Shown in pieces: positions 33,780 through 45,799 of a DNA stretch of 64,000 nt. Position numbers and translations under genes: made by a program. Source of the stretch: Branchinecta lynchi. Taxonomy: Eukaryota; Arthropoda; Branchiopoda; Anostraca; Branchinectidae. Under the pieces are notes generated by a model. That model had not been told where the DNA came from. It worked only from the letters and a program-made list of their open reading frames with translations, and searched no databases. The DNA is taken from NCBI GenBank assembly GCA_023053575.1, contig JAKZAP010000006.1:15137280-15201279 (forward strand), given 5' to 3'. Positions within the stretch are counted from its first letter, which is position 1. Each line of letters begins with the position of its first letter.

Positions 33780-35190
33780 AGTCGAATTCCGGTAGATTCT
33801 GTTGGGTAAACTCCGATCGATTCCCCGAGACAATATAGATTCCTTGTGAAAGATATCGCACAAATTCAGGCAAAATTCCGTAGATTCCCTGAGCCGAATC
33901 GAATTCTGGTAGATTCCGTGGGGTAAATTCCGGCAGATTCCTTGTGAAGACTTAGCGTAGATTCCATAAGCAAAATCCGGTAGGCTCCCTGAGCCGAATT
34001 CTGGTAGATTTCGTGGGGTGAATTCCGGTAGATTCCCTGAGACAAGTTCCGGTAGATTCCTTGTGAAAGATTTCGCACAAATTCCTGTAGATTCCCTGAG
34101 CCGAATTTCGTAGATTCCGAGGGGTAAATTCCGGTAAGATTCCCTGATACAAGTTGTGGTAGGTTCCTTGTGAAAGAAATCGCATAAATTCCGGTAGTTT
34201 CCCTGAGCCAAATTCTGGTAGATTTGGGGTAAACTCGGGTACATTCCCTGATACAATTCCGGTAGATTCCTTCTGAAAGATTTAGCGTAGATTCCATAAG
34301 CAAGATCCGGTAGGTTCCCTGAGCCAAATTCTGCTAGATTTCATTGGGTGAATTCCGGTAGATTCCCCGAGAAAAGTTCCGGTAGATTCCTTGGGAAAGA
34401 TTTTGCACAAATTCGGGTAGATTCCCTGAGACGAGTTCCGGTAGATTCCTTGTGAAAGATTTCGCACAAATTCCGGTGGATTCCCTGAGCCGCATTTCGT
34501 AGATTCCGAGGGGTAAATTCCGGTAGATTCCCTGAGACATGTCGTGACATGTTCCTTGTGAAAGATATCGCGCAAATTCCGGTAGATTCCCTGAGTCGAA
34601 TTCTGGTAAATTCCGTTTAGATTCCCTGAGCCGAATTTCGTAGATTCCGAGGGGTAAATTCTGCTAGATTCCCTAAGACAAGTCGCGGTAGATTCCTTGT
34701 GAAAGATATCGCACGAATTCCGGTAGAAACCCTGAGCCGAATTCTGGTAGATTCCCAGGGGTAAATTCCGGTACATTCCCTGAGACAAATTCCGGTAGAT
34801 TCCTTGTGAGAGATTTAGCGTAGATTCCATGAGCAAAATCCAGTAGATTCCCTCAGCCGAATTTTGTAGATTTCCTAGGGTTAAATTCCGGTAGATTCCT
34901 TGTGGAATATTTCGCACAAATTCCGGTAGATCCCCTGAGCCGAGTTTCGTAGATTCCCAGGGGCAAATTCCGATAGATCCTCAGACAAGTTCCGATAGAT
35001 TCCTTGTGAAAGATTTCTCACAAATTCCGGTAATTTCCTGAGCCAAATTTCGTAGATTCCAAGGGGTAAATTCCGGTAGATTCCCTGAGACAAGTTCCAA
35101 TAGATTCCTTGTGAAAGATTTAGCGTAAATTCCATGAGCAAAATCCGGTAGGTTCCCTGAGCAGTAATCCGGTAGATTCCCTAAAAATCA
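33780..35190. repeat. 1.4-kb minisatellite with higher-order units
   Basis: About fifty 23-34-bp subunits share the core ATTCCGGTAGATTCC. They alternate in a rough order: ..CTGAGACAAGT, ..TTGTGAAAGATTTCGCACAA, ..CTGAGCCGAA, ..TCGTAGATTCCGAGGGGTAA, giving a higher-order unit near 105 bp and about a dozen copies. It is open over long stretches in several minus-strand frames (257, 211 and 153 residues of GIYRNL-type repeats) because the unit lacks stops, not because it is a gene. Confidence 0.9.
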
Positions 35191-38053
35191 TCAAGTTCAC
35201 GTGAATCTGACCAATTTTGACTGGCGCTTGTGTGATGACCTCGGCCAGACTGAACTAGCTATTCGACCCAAGGACTTATATTTTTTTATTCATCATATCC
35301 TTTTCACGCCATACTATCGTCCCAATCGAAGACTATTTTTTCTCAACCCCTTCCTAGCCTATAAATGTTGAGCTAAACTATGAAGTAACCAAGGGACTAT
35401 GAACCAACTTGCATACAAATATAGATATGTCAATCCGTCCGAGGTCCGAAGCGGACGGACAGATAGATCTACTCTTCTATTTTATGCCTAGCCCATACGT
35501 CCATTTGGGATCCGAAAAAGGTAATAGTTTTGTGCAATTATAAGTAGACTTCATCGCTTCTGATAGAATAGATAAAGCGCTTAGAAAGCAAAACATACTT
35601 AGTAAAAAGTGTGTGATTATATCCTTGGAACTTTTGGAGCATCCCTCGCAGAGTATTTCCTTATATTTTAATATTACCAACCAACATAATAAACACGATT
35701 TTATTACACAAAATTAACAAGTGCCATTTGTAAAAAAGGAATTTCAGTGTTATCTTGATCCGTTGTCACGGTGCTTGTAAATCCATCCGGCATTGTGATG
35801 GACCCAGCATGGGAGGTGTGTAGGGATCTGTCTGTAGTTTATGCCAAGTAGGGTCCCTCGGGGGTTGTAACCCGCTTAAGATTCACTGTCCAAGAGTGCA
35901 AAAGCTATTTGCACAATACAAATGGAGATGCAAAACCAGTTCAATCTGGCACTCCTCGCCTCCTCGGTTCCCCTTGTGATTTTCAAGTAGCCCTCTGATG
36001 CAAGCAAGGTTAATGTAAGCACAAGCAGGCCCAGTTACGGTCCGTAAATGGTGATAAAAGGTGGATTTGTAGCATGTTGCGATGTGTCGGTTTGGGCAGT
36101 CATTTAGCTGCGTTCTTTCGGTATTTTCGGTGGCAATGGTTGGGTAAGTGGCACTTCTAAACAAACATGATTGGTATGTTTCCCGTTAATTGGCAGGGAT
36201 ATTTGAAAAAAGAACGGCGCAGAGGTCATTCTGCATCTTACAAACAAATACATGTAAGGTCTTCTGGCTCAGGGTGCGGATAGACACTACGGTTATTACC
36301 GGCAAGATATTCCATACTTTCATTGTAATGTTAGAAAATTTCATATTATTTTATTTTCAAAACAGCCAAAAGGTGGCAATTTAACAAAGTTTTGTTTTCT
36401 AGTCAAGATGAAACTATTATAATAAAAAATAAATATAACAGTAGTCAGATAGATAATTAGACACCAACGTTCTTTATCAGTCATTCATTTTTACAGGTCA
36501 CCAAAATACCCGTTTCCAGCCATATAAACATGACCCACCCTGCCCAAATATAAGCTTCACCCACCATACTCAAGAGGGGCTCTGGGTAAAACCTATCCGG
36601 TGACCACCCCCCTCCCCCGCCCCCCCCCCAGGAACTCGTGTGCATCAGAAATGGTTATCTACCCGCCCAATGGAATTGGCCAAAATTCCTTTTACAGCGG
36701 CTTTTGGAAACCATGGAAATGACCTCACACCGAAAACCTTCGAATCCGACAATATGAATACATTTGACTAATTGCATCGGCAAAATTTCAAGATCAGGCG
36801 TTCATGGACCCGTTCTCGTGAGCAGGGGCGGCACGACTACGGGGGGAGGGGGGGGGTCGTTAAAACAGTCGATTTTTTTTAAAACACTCTGTTTCTTGTA
36901 TAATTGTCGATTTTTCTTAAAAATAGTGTTTTTTCTTCAAATCAGCCGATTTTTCGTCAATACAGTCGTTTTTTCTCAATAATAGTCGTTTTTATCAGCA
37001 ACAACAGTCGGTAGAAATAACCAGCCATTCGGTAAATACCTTGTCCCTAACCCCTCAAACATTTTGGCTAGTAACGCCTCTCCTTGTGATATATCTTTTG
37101 TTGTAGTTGTTTTTGTTTAGAGTAATTTACTTACCTTTTTGTCAGTGATTGTCGTCGTTATTACTTGTTCCTATCTACAACAGCGACACGCTTTTAGCTT
37201 ACTGTTTTTTGGAGATATTAAAATAATAACAACTAAACCTGGAATCAGTTCCTTCCAGAGTTCTTGGTGGTGTCGAAAATGCCGTGACCACCCGACCCTG
37301 ACCGTCTTTCTCAATATCGAATATTGCTAAACAGAAAATGATGTAAGATACGTAAAAAGGTGAGTCGGCGGGAAAGAATGCCACTTGGCGATTCACGATC
37401 ATTCGTTGTTCAGCGCACATGTATCGGCGCCAGCGCCCAGCCATCCTGCTAAGACATTAGCTGCGTTTTTTTTTTTATGAGAGTTTGATATCGTCTCCGA
37501 GAACCGAGGTCATTTGTCGCCGTAGCTGGTCAAAGTTAACTTTCAGCAAAAAAGAAATTCAGCGTTTTAAAAATTTAGAGAAAATTAGCGGCACTAATTC
37601 TAATGTTTTTTGTTACTACTAATCTTTTTTCTCTAATGGACAAATTCGAAAACTTGTTTCTTTAACGTCGTCCATTTTTTTTTTATGTTCCATGTTTTCC
37701 TTCAAACTTTGAACGTCGAACTTGGTAAGCTAGCAAGTTCGAAGTTTGACTGCGAAGCGGATGAAACGATGACGGTGCCAGGTCATCGCCGGAGTCGAAA
37801 AAATGCTAATGAAGCAAACAGTGAACTTGGCGCTGGCGACAGAGAAAGGCGCTTGAGAACGGAAATTAAGCAACCGGCCAAGCTAACCACCAACGAACTT
37901 CGATACAAAACCAAATTTTCTCAGCTTTAACTAGGATAAGGTACTTCGACCTTCTGCAAAAAGTAGGCTTCTTGCAGAATATCCTGTCGGACTGTTTAAC
38001 GTTCTGATTGCTAATAGTTTCTGAAGGATTCACCCTCGATTAATTTTTTTCAG
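35191..38053. other. Gene-free stretch upstream of the second gene
   Basis: No exon could be placed with confidence. At 36860-37010 a degenerate 25-30-bp repeat of ACAGTCG(A/T)TTTTT occurs, after a run of G. The first exon of the gene starting at 38054 must lie here or further upstream. The open frame at 37685-37930 is a candidate only; it ends in a stop before any donor in the needed phase. Confidence 0.4.
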
Positions 38054-38278
38054 ACTCCTCATCCTACTTTTTGTGGCCGTGGGTTCCAGATCTCAAGAAA
38101 CTTCAGAAGAGAAGCTAGCAGCCGAGTTCGAAGCGGATCTAAACCAGTGGGAAAACCCGCTGTTTGAACAAATTGAGTCGGATTTCGCGACGGATGTGGT
38201 AATAACGCAAAAGGATGAGACGGTGACGGACAAATCCTCTCCCGAAAAATTCGTGACAGATTTCGAGAAGAATATGCA
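38054..38278 (+). CDS. Unrecognised gene, exon A: hydrophobic start, acidic body
   Basis: Acceptor TTTTTTTCAG, donor ATGCA|gtaagt, 225 bp, phase 2 in and phase 2 out. The frame reads LLILLFVAVGSRS, then QETSEEKLAAEFEADLNQWE, then FEQIESDFATDVV, then SPEKFVTDFEKNMQ. The hydrophobic LLILLFVAVGS followed by a polar chain resembles the end of a signal peptide, with its first residues in an unseen upstream exon; this is inference. The rest is strongly acidic and probably helical or disordered. I do not recognise the family. The exon joins 43368-43687 in phase (CA|G, Gln). Confidence 0.65.
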
Positions 38279-40390
38279 GTAAGTAAAATCTCTTGTAGAG
38301 GTGAAGAGAAACTGTACAGTCATGTCGTGCCGGCCGTGTTTCTTCGCCCTCCCTTTTTTAGCGTGATTGACCCTGTTTATTACGAGGCTAATACGGTTTC
38401 TTTCTAGTTTTCTGTCCCACCCAGTGTCCTCGCTATCCGGGAAACATTTTTCTATTCTGCTTTGATTAATCTGCGCCTTCTCGAATACCCTAGCTAGTCT
38501 CCTGATCCACGTCAAGCATGCTACCTTTATTTCCGACAGTATTCTATCCTGCACCTTACTACAGCCGGGCAGCTTAATAAGATAGCGTATGTGAACTAAC
38601 CCACCGAGAATTCTCCTTTGTGGGCTATCACAAAAACAAACTGCCTTGCTGTATCTGAACTCATTCATTCATATTTTTTTTTTTTTTTTTTTTTAAACGT
38701 CCGAAATTCCATAATCAAACCCAAAATGGCACTCTCGCCAAACTTCCTTTCCTTCCAAACCAAATAATGAGAAACAACTGGTTTGAACTGCCTGTCTCCG
38801 GAAGCGCGCAGGATAGTGGAATAAGTCTGCCTAAATGGTTCTGCTGCGACTGGATGTCCAAAATCGCATAGTTGTAACCAAATTCTCTTTGAAGTCGACA
38901 GGAGGTTCTGTGTGAGATAGAAGCACGGACGTGTTGTCCAGTCTTATGAGCTTCGAAACCCGTGTAACTTTGACAACCTTATTCTCAAGATAGTTGAATA
39001 ATGGTAAGACTTTTTAATTGAAAAGTAAAGAAGCATATAGCTAATTTACAGTTTCATTACAATTCATAAAGCAAAACACATAGCCTAAATGATCAGAAAG
39101 AAGTAAAACTTAAGAAGTAAAACTTATGCTTTCGCGTTATGCATTGATCTGGAAAGGGAACAAGAGATTCCTTAACGATTCGTTTTTACGCACTGGAGTT
39201 TGTTCTGTTGTCGGGTGCGGTAGTTCTGTGGCTACTTATAATCTAGTTTTGATCGGTTGGTGGGAATGCTTTGTCTTTCTGTTTTGTTTTCTAATTTTCA
39301 GTGGACACTCGTGGTCGTACATTCGGACAAGAATAAATAACGAATAATTCTTTCTTGATTCGAGCCGGGGGCGCGTGATTGAGACAGGGAAAGAAGTAGA
39401 TCTTTAGATGCGTCTAGGTCCGGCTCGTATTCGTATTCTAGTCGAAAAATGATGGCAGATACATTTGCCACGTGTTTTCCCAAGGCAGCTTCTGAGCTTG
39501 ATTACTAATTTGGTTCAGCATCCAGCATGGGAAGTCGTTAATCAACCTGACAGCATTTTATGGTAGGCGTTTAGTGACGAATCCAAGTGTTTCACTGTAT
39601 GACGTACGGAATGGCAACTATGGTAATACCCGATGAAAAATGTTGCCGTTTCGGTCAAGTTTCTAGTTTGACACTAAAGATGCAATGACCGGTGATCCGG
39701 TTTTTCAAGCGCCTGCTTTTTCGTACAAAGAGGCCTTTGTGTGCAAAGGCTCCTGCTTGACAAGATCACGATTTTCAGCAAGGCCATTGGTGACTAAACT
39801 AATTTGAAGATTAGAACGATTAAACAATAAAAGAAGTAAATTTTCGATTTCGAGATGCCAGTCATATATCACGGAATCGATTGATATGACTGTCACGCAT
39901 TTTCCGAAAGGTCCCTGATGAAAATTGGCTAAACCATTTGTTTACCTTAAATAAGACCTTCGAAGTGGTTGTCGCCATAACCGACCGAGTATGATTTGAA
40001 GTGGCCAGAAAAACGGTGGTGCTAGCCATCTTTCATTCTTTTCGTCGATATTTCGGACTTTCTTGGTTGTGGTCCTCTCCAAGCACCTTTAAATCTGGAT
40101 TTGAGGAATTATGTAGGAAAGGAATCATAAGGAATCACAGAGGAATTATGTAGCAAATCTAACCAGGAAACTTTCAGTGGAGTTAATCTTTGAGAAGTTG
40201 TTGCCAAGTGGCGGGCAAGCCGTGTAGCAACACCTATTATTGCTAGCAGGGATCAAGGGTAATATCCCTCTCCTGAATGTCTCCCCGAACTTCAGTGCTT
40301 CCCACCCTGTGCAGGAGCTTTAGCTCCTGTGCAATATCTCCTAGAAGTTTAATACCCCAGGGAAAGAAATAAAAAAACGAGATTTTCGTT
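38279..40390. other. Intron with an unexplained minus-strand open frame
   Basis: A minus-strand frame of 191 residues at 38093-38668 overlaps exon A. Its upstream 125 residues (RRILGGLVHIRYLIKLPGC, RILSEIKVACLTWIRRLARV) look protein-like, but no family is recognised. A 22-bp T-run at 38673-38694 could be the tail of an antisense retroelement extending right. The remainder shows nothing; a CCCGATGAAAAATGTT MITE end lies at about 39630. Confidence 0.4.
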
Positions 40391-42600
40391 TTTTTTTTTC
40401 TTGGTCAGCTAGTTCTCTTAGATGATAATACAAAGCAAGGGAAAAGGCTTTCGCCTCTAAATAGCTCTAAGAAATTTTGAGTAGGCGAACTGATCAGAGT
40501 TAAAAATCTCATCAACACTGCACTTAAAACTATTGATCGATTCAGCATTAACCGCATCTTCGGTAAGGCTGTTCCAAGGATCAACAATTCTGTTGCCAAA
40601 ACCCCACTTAAAACTTCCTTGTGGAATCTTGACTTTGTAAGCTTGTACGCGTCCCCCCCCCCCGATGATGACGGTTAATACTGAATCTTACTAAATCGGT
40701 CACTTCAAAATTGTCGTAACTTCTATTGATTAATTTGAATGTTTCAATCATGTCTCCTCTAAAAAATCTGTATGCAATGGAGGGAAGGCACAACTAATCT
40801 CACTTGGTAGGGGAGAGCGCAGATCTGGTACGAATTTCGTAGCTCTCCGTTGGATTTTTTCATAAGCCTCAATGTCACAATTGTAATATTGCATCCAAAG
40901 TTCAATTTTGTGAAGATCATTTTGGAGTATCTGTGAATCTTGGGAACTCCTGATGACTCTGTACATCTTGGTGTCATCCGCATACAACACGATATCAGAA
41001 TCAATGTCGGACACTAAGTCATTAATATAGATATTGAATAGTAATGGTCCCAAGACACTACACTGGGGCACTCCACTTGTTACAGCGACGGAAGAATTAC
41101 TTAGCTGCCCGTTTACTTTGACTCTCTGTGTCCGTTCAGAGAGGAAGCCGGAAATCCATCTATTCAGGCTCCCACGTATGCCTAGCTTCTCGAGTTTCAC
41201 CAAGAGTCTCTTATGGGGAACTTTGTCGAAGGCTTTTCGAAGGTCAAGGTAAAGGACATCTACTTGGAATTCAGAGTCGGTGTACCTCCTCCACTGTTCG
41301 GTTGTCAGTAATAACTGGGATTCGGCCGACCTTCCTTTGATAAATCCAAACTGCTTCTTTGTTATAAGCTTCCTATCCAGTAGATAAAAGAGAAGGTGAT
41401 CAGAGGCGATTCTTTCAAAAATTTTGGATGTTACGCAAGTAAGGCTAATTGGCCGATAGTTGTTTGGATCTTCTTTCGAAGCACCACCTTTAAACACTGG
41501 GATAACGACAGCTTGCTTCCAAAGCTTTGGCAGTTGGCCAGATGACAAGCTCTTCCTAAAAATCACAGTCAAAGGTTCAGCGATAAGCTCAGCAGTCTCT
41601 TTCAAAATTCTTGGGTGTAAACCATCTGGGCCCTCAGACTTGTTTGGGTCCAATTCCTTTAGCTTTTTGCAAACTAGTGCAGGGTCAGTTATGAGGTCTG
41701 GAAAATCTTGCTGGGAGGCATCACTATCAGGTAGAGTAGATGGGTCTTCGTCAGTATATAGAGTAGAAAAATGGTGGTTTAAAATGTCAGCAACAGCAAC
41801 TGGATCCTGGACAGTCTTTCCGGTTGAAGGGTCCATCATCTTGCTTGCGTTTGCTATTACCTTTCTCTTGGAGTTTACATATTTCCAAAAAGCTTTTGGA
41901 TTAGATTTTGAAGACATTGCCACTTTCTTTTCTCTTTCATTGGCCTGTACACGTGTTGCCTTACGAACTTCGTTTGAAATTCGTCTGTAACTCTTCTTTA
42001 AGTTATCGGCGTCTGGGTTTGCTTGTAATTGCCTCCAAGCTTGCTGCTTTTCTTTTATAAGAAGCAGAGTTGGGCGGCTATCACGAGGTCGGTTTTTATG
42101 CTGGGCAACTGGAACAAAAGAGTGCACAAGAGAGGTAAGTCTAGAGACAAATGCTGTGGACATTTCATCGACAGTCGAAGACTCATGAAACTCAGCTTCC
42201 CAATCAGTATCCATCAGCGCGTCCCGCAAACCAACATAATTTCCTCTGCAGTAATCCAACCTTGGTTTTCTAGGACTCGTACTCTTTGGACAATTTAAGG
42301 CTAAATTGAACATGATGCACGAATGGTCAGACTTCCCTACAGGAGCTGTTACGCGAAGATTATCAGTTGTGTCAGGGTCATCTGTCAGTACTAGGTCTAA
42401 GAGGCTTGGTCGGTCTTGGCCTCTCTTTCTAGTCGGCACGGTTACTAACTGCTCAAGACAGTTTTCGTTAACAAATGACAGGAATTCTTTAACTGGGCCG
42501 CGTGTTAGCGAAATCTCTTGTGTATGAGTAAAATTCCAGTTAATGTTCGGAAAGTTGAAGTCTCGCACAACAACAGTTGATCCTTTTCTTTGATGTGCGA
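40390..42600 (-). pseudogene. CR1-like LINE, dead copy
   Basis: The minus-strand frame (42769-40748) is an endonuclease/reverse transcriptase truncated at the 5' end. Endonuclease remnants: DFNFPNINW (the usual preceding Gly is Arg), LLDLVLTDDPD, GKSDHSCIMF. Reverse transcriptase: PDGLHPRILKE, NNYRPISLTCVTSKIFERI, LDLRKAFDKVPHKRLL, GVPQCSVLGPLLF (Cys where Gly is expected), LYADDTKMYR. At about 40880 the thumb region is missing: IELWMQYYNC runs directly into IEAYEKIQRRATKFVP. A frameshift near 40780 then moves the C-terminus (RFFRGDMIETFKLINRSYDN) to another frame. Residues before about 60 are a MITE and flank, not LINE. Confidence 0.88.
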
Positions 42601-42616
42601 GGGATAAAGGGATAAT

Positions 42617-42947
42617 GATGTGCGAGGGATAAATATAAATTCGGATATTTCGGTTGCACTTCCGGCAAACCGTCCTCAGCGAAAAAAAACAAAAAACTAA
42701 ATCATAAGATCCAACACAATACCAACAGAAAAACGAGGCGGAACCGACAAAACATGCAACGACATGCAACTAAAAACCAGAAGAACGATGCGGATTGAAC
42801 GACATACAAATTGTAACGAATATTAAAATGTGCGTGTTAAAAGTGTATATGTACAAATCTGTGATTATTTTACAATTCTGAATTATGTGTCTATTTAAAT
42901 TTCGGAAATATCGAAAATATCAGAATTTATATTTATCCCTCGCACAT
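42617..42947. mobile_element. MITE with GATGTGCGAGGGATAA ends
   Basis: GATGTGCGAGGGATAAATAT at 42617 is the reverse complement of the sequence ending at 42947, and pairing extends about 35 bp through AATTCGGATATTTC. A second partial GATGTGCGAGGGATAA lies at 42592-42607 at the junction with the LINE. No coding sequence. Confidence 0.82.
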
Positions 42948-43367
42948 CATCTTAGAGGGATAACTAGCTGATCTAGAAAAAAACCCGAAAATCACGGTTT
43001 TCTATTTCTTTCGTAATGAATGGTCAGCTTGGCTTCAAACCTTATGTACCCCAGGGAATCCCCCCCCCCCACACACACACATAACCCTGAGGTACTGCAA
43101 TCCCTAATCCGCGCTTACGCGCATTTAAATTCGATGTGCAATCACAGACATTTGAAAATATGGGTAGACTGTGATCCAAGACCCTGTCAAATGGATGTGT
43201 CTAAGAAAATGTGCTGAGTTGAGGGGAAGTGTTTTGCAAATTTTGATCTCGTAGCATCTGTCTGAGGTTTGCTGTGGGGAATAGTACAGGGGACGAAAGT
43301 AAGATACTGAAAAAAAATCGTCTTAATGCCCAGCAACTGTTTTGGTACGTTTCTTCTTTAATTGCAG
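42948..43367. other. Intron end
   Basis: Contains an AATGGTCAGCTTGGCTTCAA string also present at 29823, and a short C-run/CACACA tract at 43062-43080. No gene. Confidence 0.45.
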
Positions 43368-43687
43368 GATTCTTCGGGAGTCCATCTCCGTCATCGTCGC
43401 AAAAGCTACAGACGAAACGGAGAAGCCGGCCACAGTGTCTGCGGATGAGAAGATAAATACAGAGAAGCCTGCTACAGTTTCAGCCGAAGAGAAGGTAGAG
43501 ACTGTATTTCCAACAGCGCAGGATGAATCTACCCTCACGTCTACTGTAAAGTCACCAGCGCCCAGCTCTTCGAATCCTCCAGCTACAACAGTCGCGACGA
43601 CTGTTGATGCTTCTACCGTCTCAGCGACAGTCGCGGCTTCTACTACAGTTGAAGTTTCCTCACAAGTATCAACTCTTCCACCTCCGG
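43368..43687 (+). CDS. Unrecognised gene, exon B: Ser/Thr/Val-rich with internal repeat
   Basis: Acceptor TTTAATTGCAG, donor CCTCCGG|gtatgt, 320 bp. The first base completes Gln from exon A and the exon leaves in phase 1. The frame reads ILRESISVIVAKATDE, then two copies of TEKPATVSA(D/E)EK 15 residues apart, then ESTLTSTVKSPAPSSSNPP, then a Thr/Val/Ala-rich stretch (ATTVATTVDASTVSATVAAS), ending STLPPPG. The composition is that of an O-glycosylated or disordered linker. Readthrough past 43687 is possible for 37 more codons in the same frame, but the donor is good and the spliced frame continues in exon C. Confidence 0.72.
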
Positions 43688-44615
43688 GTATGTTTAAAAA
43701 ACCAGTTTTTAAATTCAGTTTATCAGATTTAGTTGCACAAAAAAGCCAAAAAGCCACGGCAACAAAGAAACAAAAAAACAGCGATCTAGTACCCAACTGA
43801 AAGTTTAGATTTTTGGTGTTGATAAGTGCCCCTGGGGTGAGAATAAACTTTTGACACGGATAGATTGGATACAATTTTACGCGGGTTTCCGAAAGTTTTA
43901 AATGTAGTAAGAAATCAGGAGCGGGATTCATGACACTTGTTACATAAGTTCTTTATAGATTTTCTAAGAGCTTGTAAGCCCATACCACCGTGTATTTTCT
44001 GCAACTCTAATAAAGATTACCGCCAGTTTTAATTCTCCGATGTCCCATATCTATTATAATCAAAAAATTACTTTTTCGAAAAATTTTGCTCGCCTGCTTC
44101 ATGACAACAAACCAGAATCCCGATAAGAGAAATGGCCAACCAATGAGTGGCTAACCCCAGAGACTTCCTTGGACTCGAGCAGGCTTATGTTCGTCTGAAA
44201 TTCTATAACTTACGTGCAAGTCCCTGTCCTTTCCAGACAGGGAAAGCAATTTAAGTTTAGGGGCTCATTACGTCTTGCCATTATGTTTCGTTACAAGGGT
44301 TAAAGTTGTTTTTTATGTACAGTTTTGCGTCTGCCAAAACGATGATTCAAGTGGTTAAAGTAACACATGTTCATGACGCAAATTATTTGGCAAGTGACCA
44401 CTAAATAGAGATAACAAGGTTACTAATTTGTAGCTTGTAGGAAGCGCTAGCGGGAAAGCGTTAAGTTAGCTGTTTGCTCATTTCATGACAACTGGGACCA
44501 GATGTTCCCCAGTTTCCCTGCCCACACACAACGCCGCACCGGTTAGTCCTTAAAACGACCCTTGAAACTTCTTTATTCTTGGATCCAAAAACGTCAGTGA
44601 CGTGATACCAATGAC
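43688..44615. other. Intron sequence
   Basis: No gene or recognised repeat. The sequence AATAAAGATT at 44010 could serve as a poly(A) signal for the readthrough form of exon B. Confidence 0.4.
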
Positions 44616-44786
44616 TACACTGGACAAAAATCTTGCAGTATTTGCTACTGGGATTACTCTTGTCTCTAAAAAGATAATCTTTTCTCTAATTCGGATTAAT
44701 CTTATCTCAGTACATATAAGATTAATCCCAGTAGCAAATACTGCAGTTAACTTTAATCCTTACATGGAGGAACTTTTTACAGTGTA
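44616..44786. mobile_element. TA-flanked palindromic MITE, copy 3
   Basis: TACACTGGACAAAAATCTTG ... AACTTTTTACAGTGTA with the shared interior (GTATTTGCTACTGGGATTA, AGATTAATCCCAGTAGC). It is inserted directly before the first bases of a family B copy. Confidence 0.83.
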
Positions 44787-45386
44787 TCCGTCTAATAGCA
44801 CGATACTTCTCGAACAGTTTGATATATTTAGTTCAAACTTGGTGTGAATTTCGTCAAAGTACAGGTCGGGAGTGGGTTTCAAGTCGGGGGGCGTAACAAA
44901 TATTTGTTTAAGGTAATGAGACAGTTAATTGTGGTGGTAGTGAGGCATGCTGAATGTATATATGAAACTGTTGTGTTGCCAGACAAATAGTTCGCCCAGA
45001 TTGCGGACAAAACCGAAAAAAAAACTTGCACTGAATATGATTAGAGTTTCATTATAGGGGTAAACAGACACGCTGAATCTGTTTTAGAACAGATTCTAAA
45101 ACAGGACAGTCCTCCCAGAATCCGGTCAAAACCGGAAAATTGGGAAAACTGAAAATTCTATCTGGTGTTGATTAGAAATTCGATACCGGGGTAAGAAGAA
45201 CTGCCGAATCCTTTTTGAACGTCGTTTTCTTGCCTGAAAAGTAGTTAGTTCGGAATACTGCCAAAACGTGATGAGGGATACACATAACATGCCTACGGAA
45301 TCTGAAATTTACAAGACCCTATGGTCTGGATGAAGAAGTCCAAAATATTCGCTTGTGGGATCCCGTCGAAACCTTTGGTCTTGTTA
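44787..45386 (+). repeat. Family B element, copy 3 (short)
   Basis: Shares AGCACGATACTTCTCGAACAG, AAACTTGGTGTGA, two to three degenerate 137-bp units (CGCCCAGATTGCGG, CAGAATCCGGTCAAAACCGGAAA) and the terminus CGAAACCTTTGGTCTTGTT. Confidence 0.7.
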
Positions 45387-45474
45387 ACACAGTTCTCAGT
45401 GAAGGAAAATTTAGTTTAAAAAAAAAAGGACTTTTCGTAAGTCACTGGATTTTGTGGCCAAAAGCCACAGGTTC

Positions 45475-45799
45475 CAGTCTAGTACACTAGCCCCATTTCA
45501 GGCACGGTGCTCAAACGTCTAGCACTATGCCTGGGTGCTAGACGTTCAAGCACTGTACCTTGGATTTCGTGCATGGTGTGATTGTCTTTGATTTCTCTAA
45601 TTCATGGTAGTAATTTCAGCCCTGTCCGAGCTGGTGCTCAGTTGTTATGACAGAAACTGTGTTTTTGATGTATGCACTGTATACTGAAATCCATGCACCA
45701 TACATGAAATCCAAGGTACAGTGCTTGAACGTCTAGCACCCAGGCATGGTGCTAGACGTTTGAGCACCGTGCCTGAAAAGGGGCTAGTGTACTAGACTG
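45475..45799. mobile_element. hAT-like fold-back MITE with perfect 8-bp target duplication
   Basis: Long inverted arms of about 110 bp start CAGTCTAGTACACTAGCCCC and end with its reverse complement (GTGTACTAGACTG). Each arm holds an inner hairpin built on GTGCTAGACGTT. The flanks are ACAGGTTC at 45467-45474 and 45800-45807. 8-bp duplications and CA..TG ends are hAT features. Confidence 0.9.

Noticed and set aside
33483..34917. Minus-strand open frames of 257 and 211 residues with GIYRNL repeats
   Set aside because: They are the minisatellite read in frames where its unit has no stop; overlapping frames are equally open and show the same words shifted, so there is no preferred frame.
33780..35190. 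CRISPR-like array
   Set aside because: Units are contiguous variants of one another without unique spacers, and the genome is eukaryotic.
38673..38694. Poly-A tail of a processed copy of the unexplained open frame at 38290-38668
   Set aside because: The T-run lies at the 5' side of that minus-strand frame, so it cannot be its tail; it could only belong to an element extending to the right.
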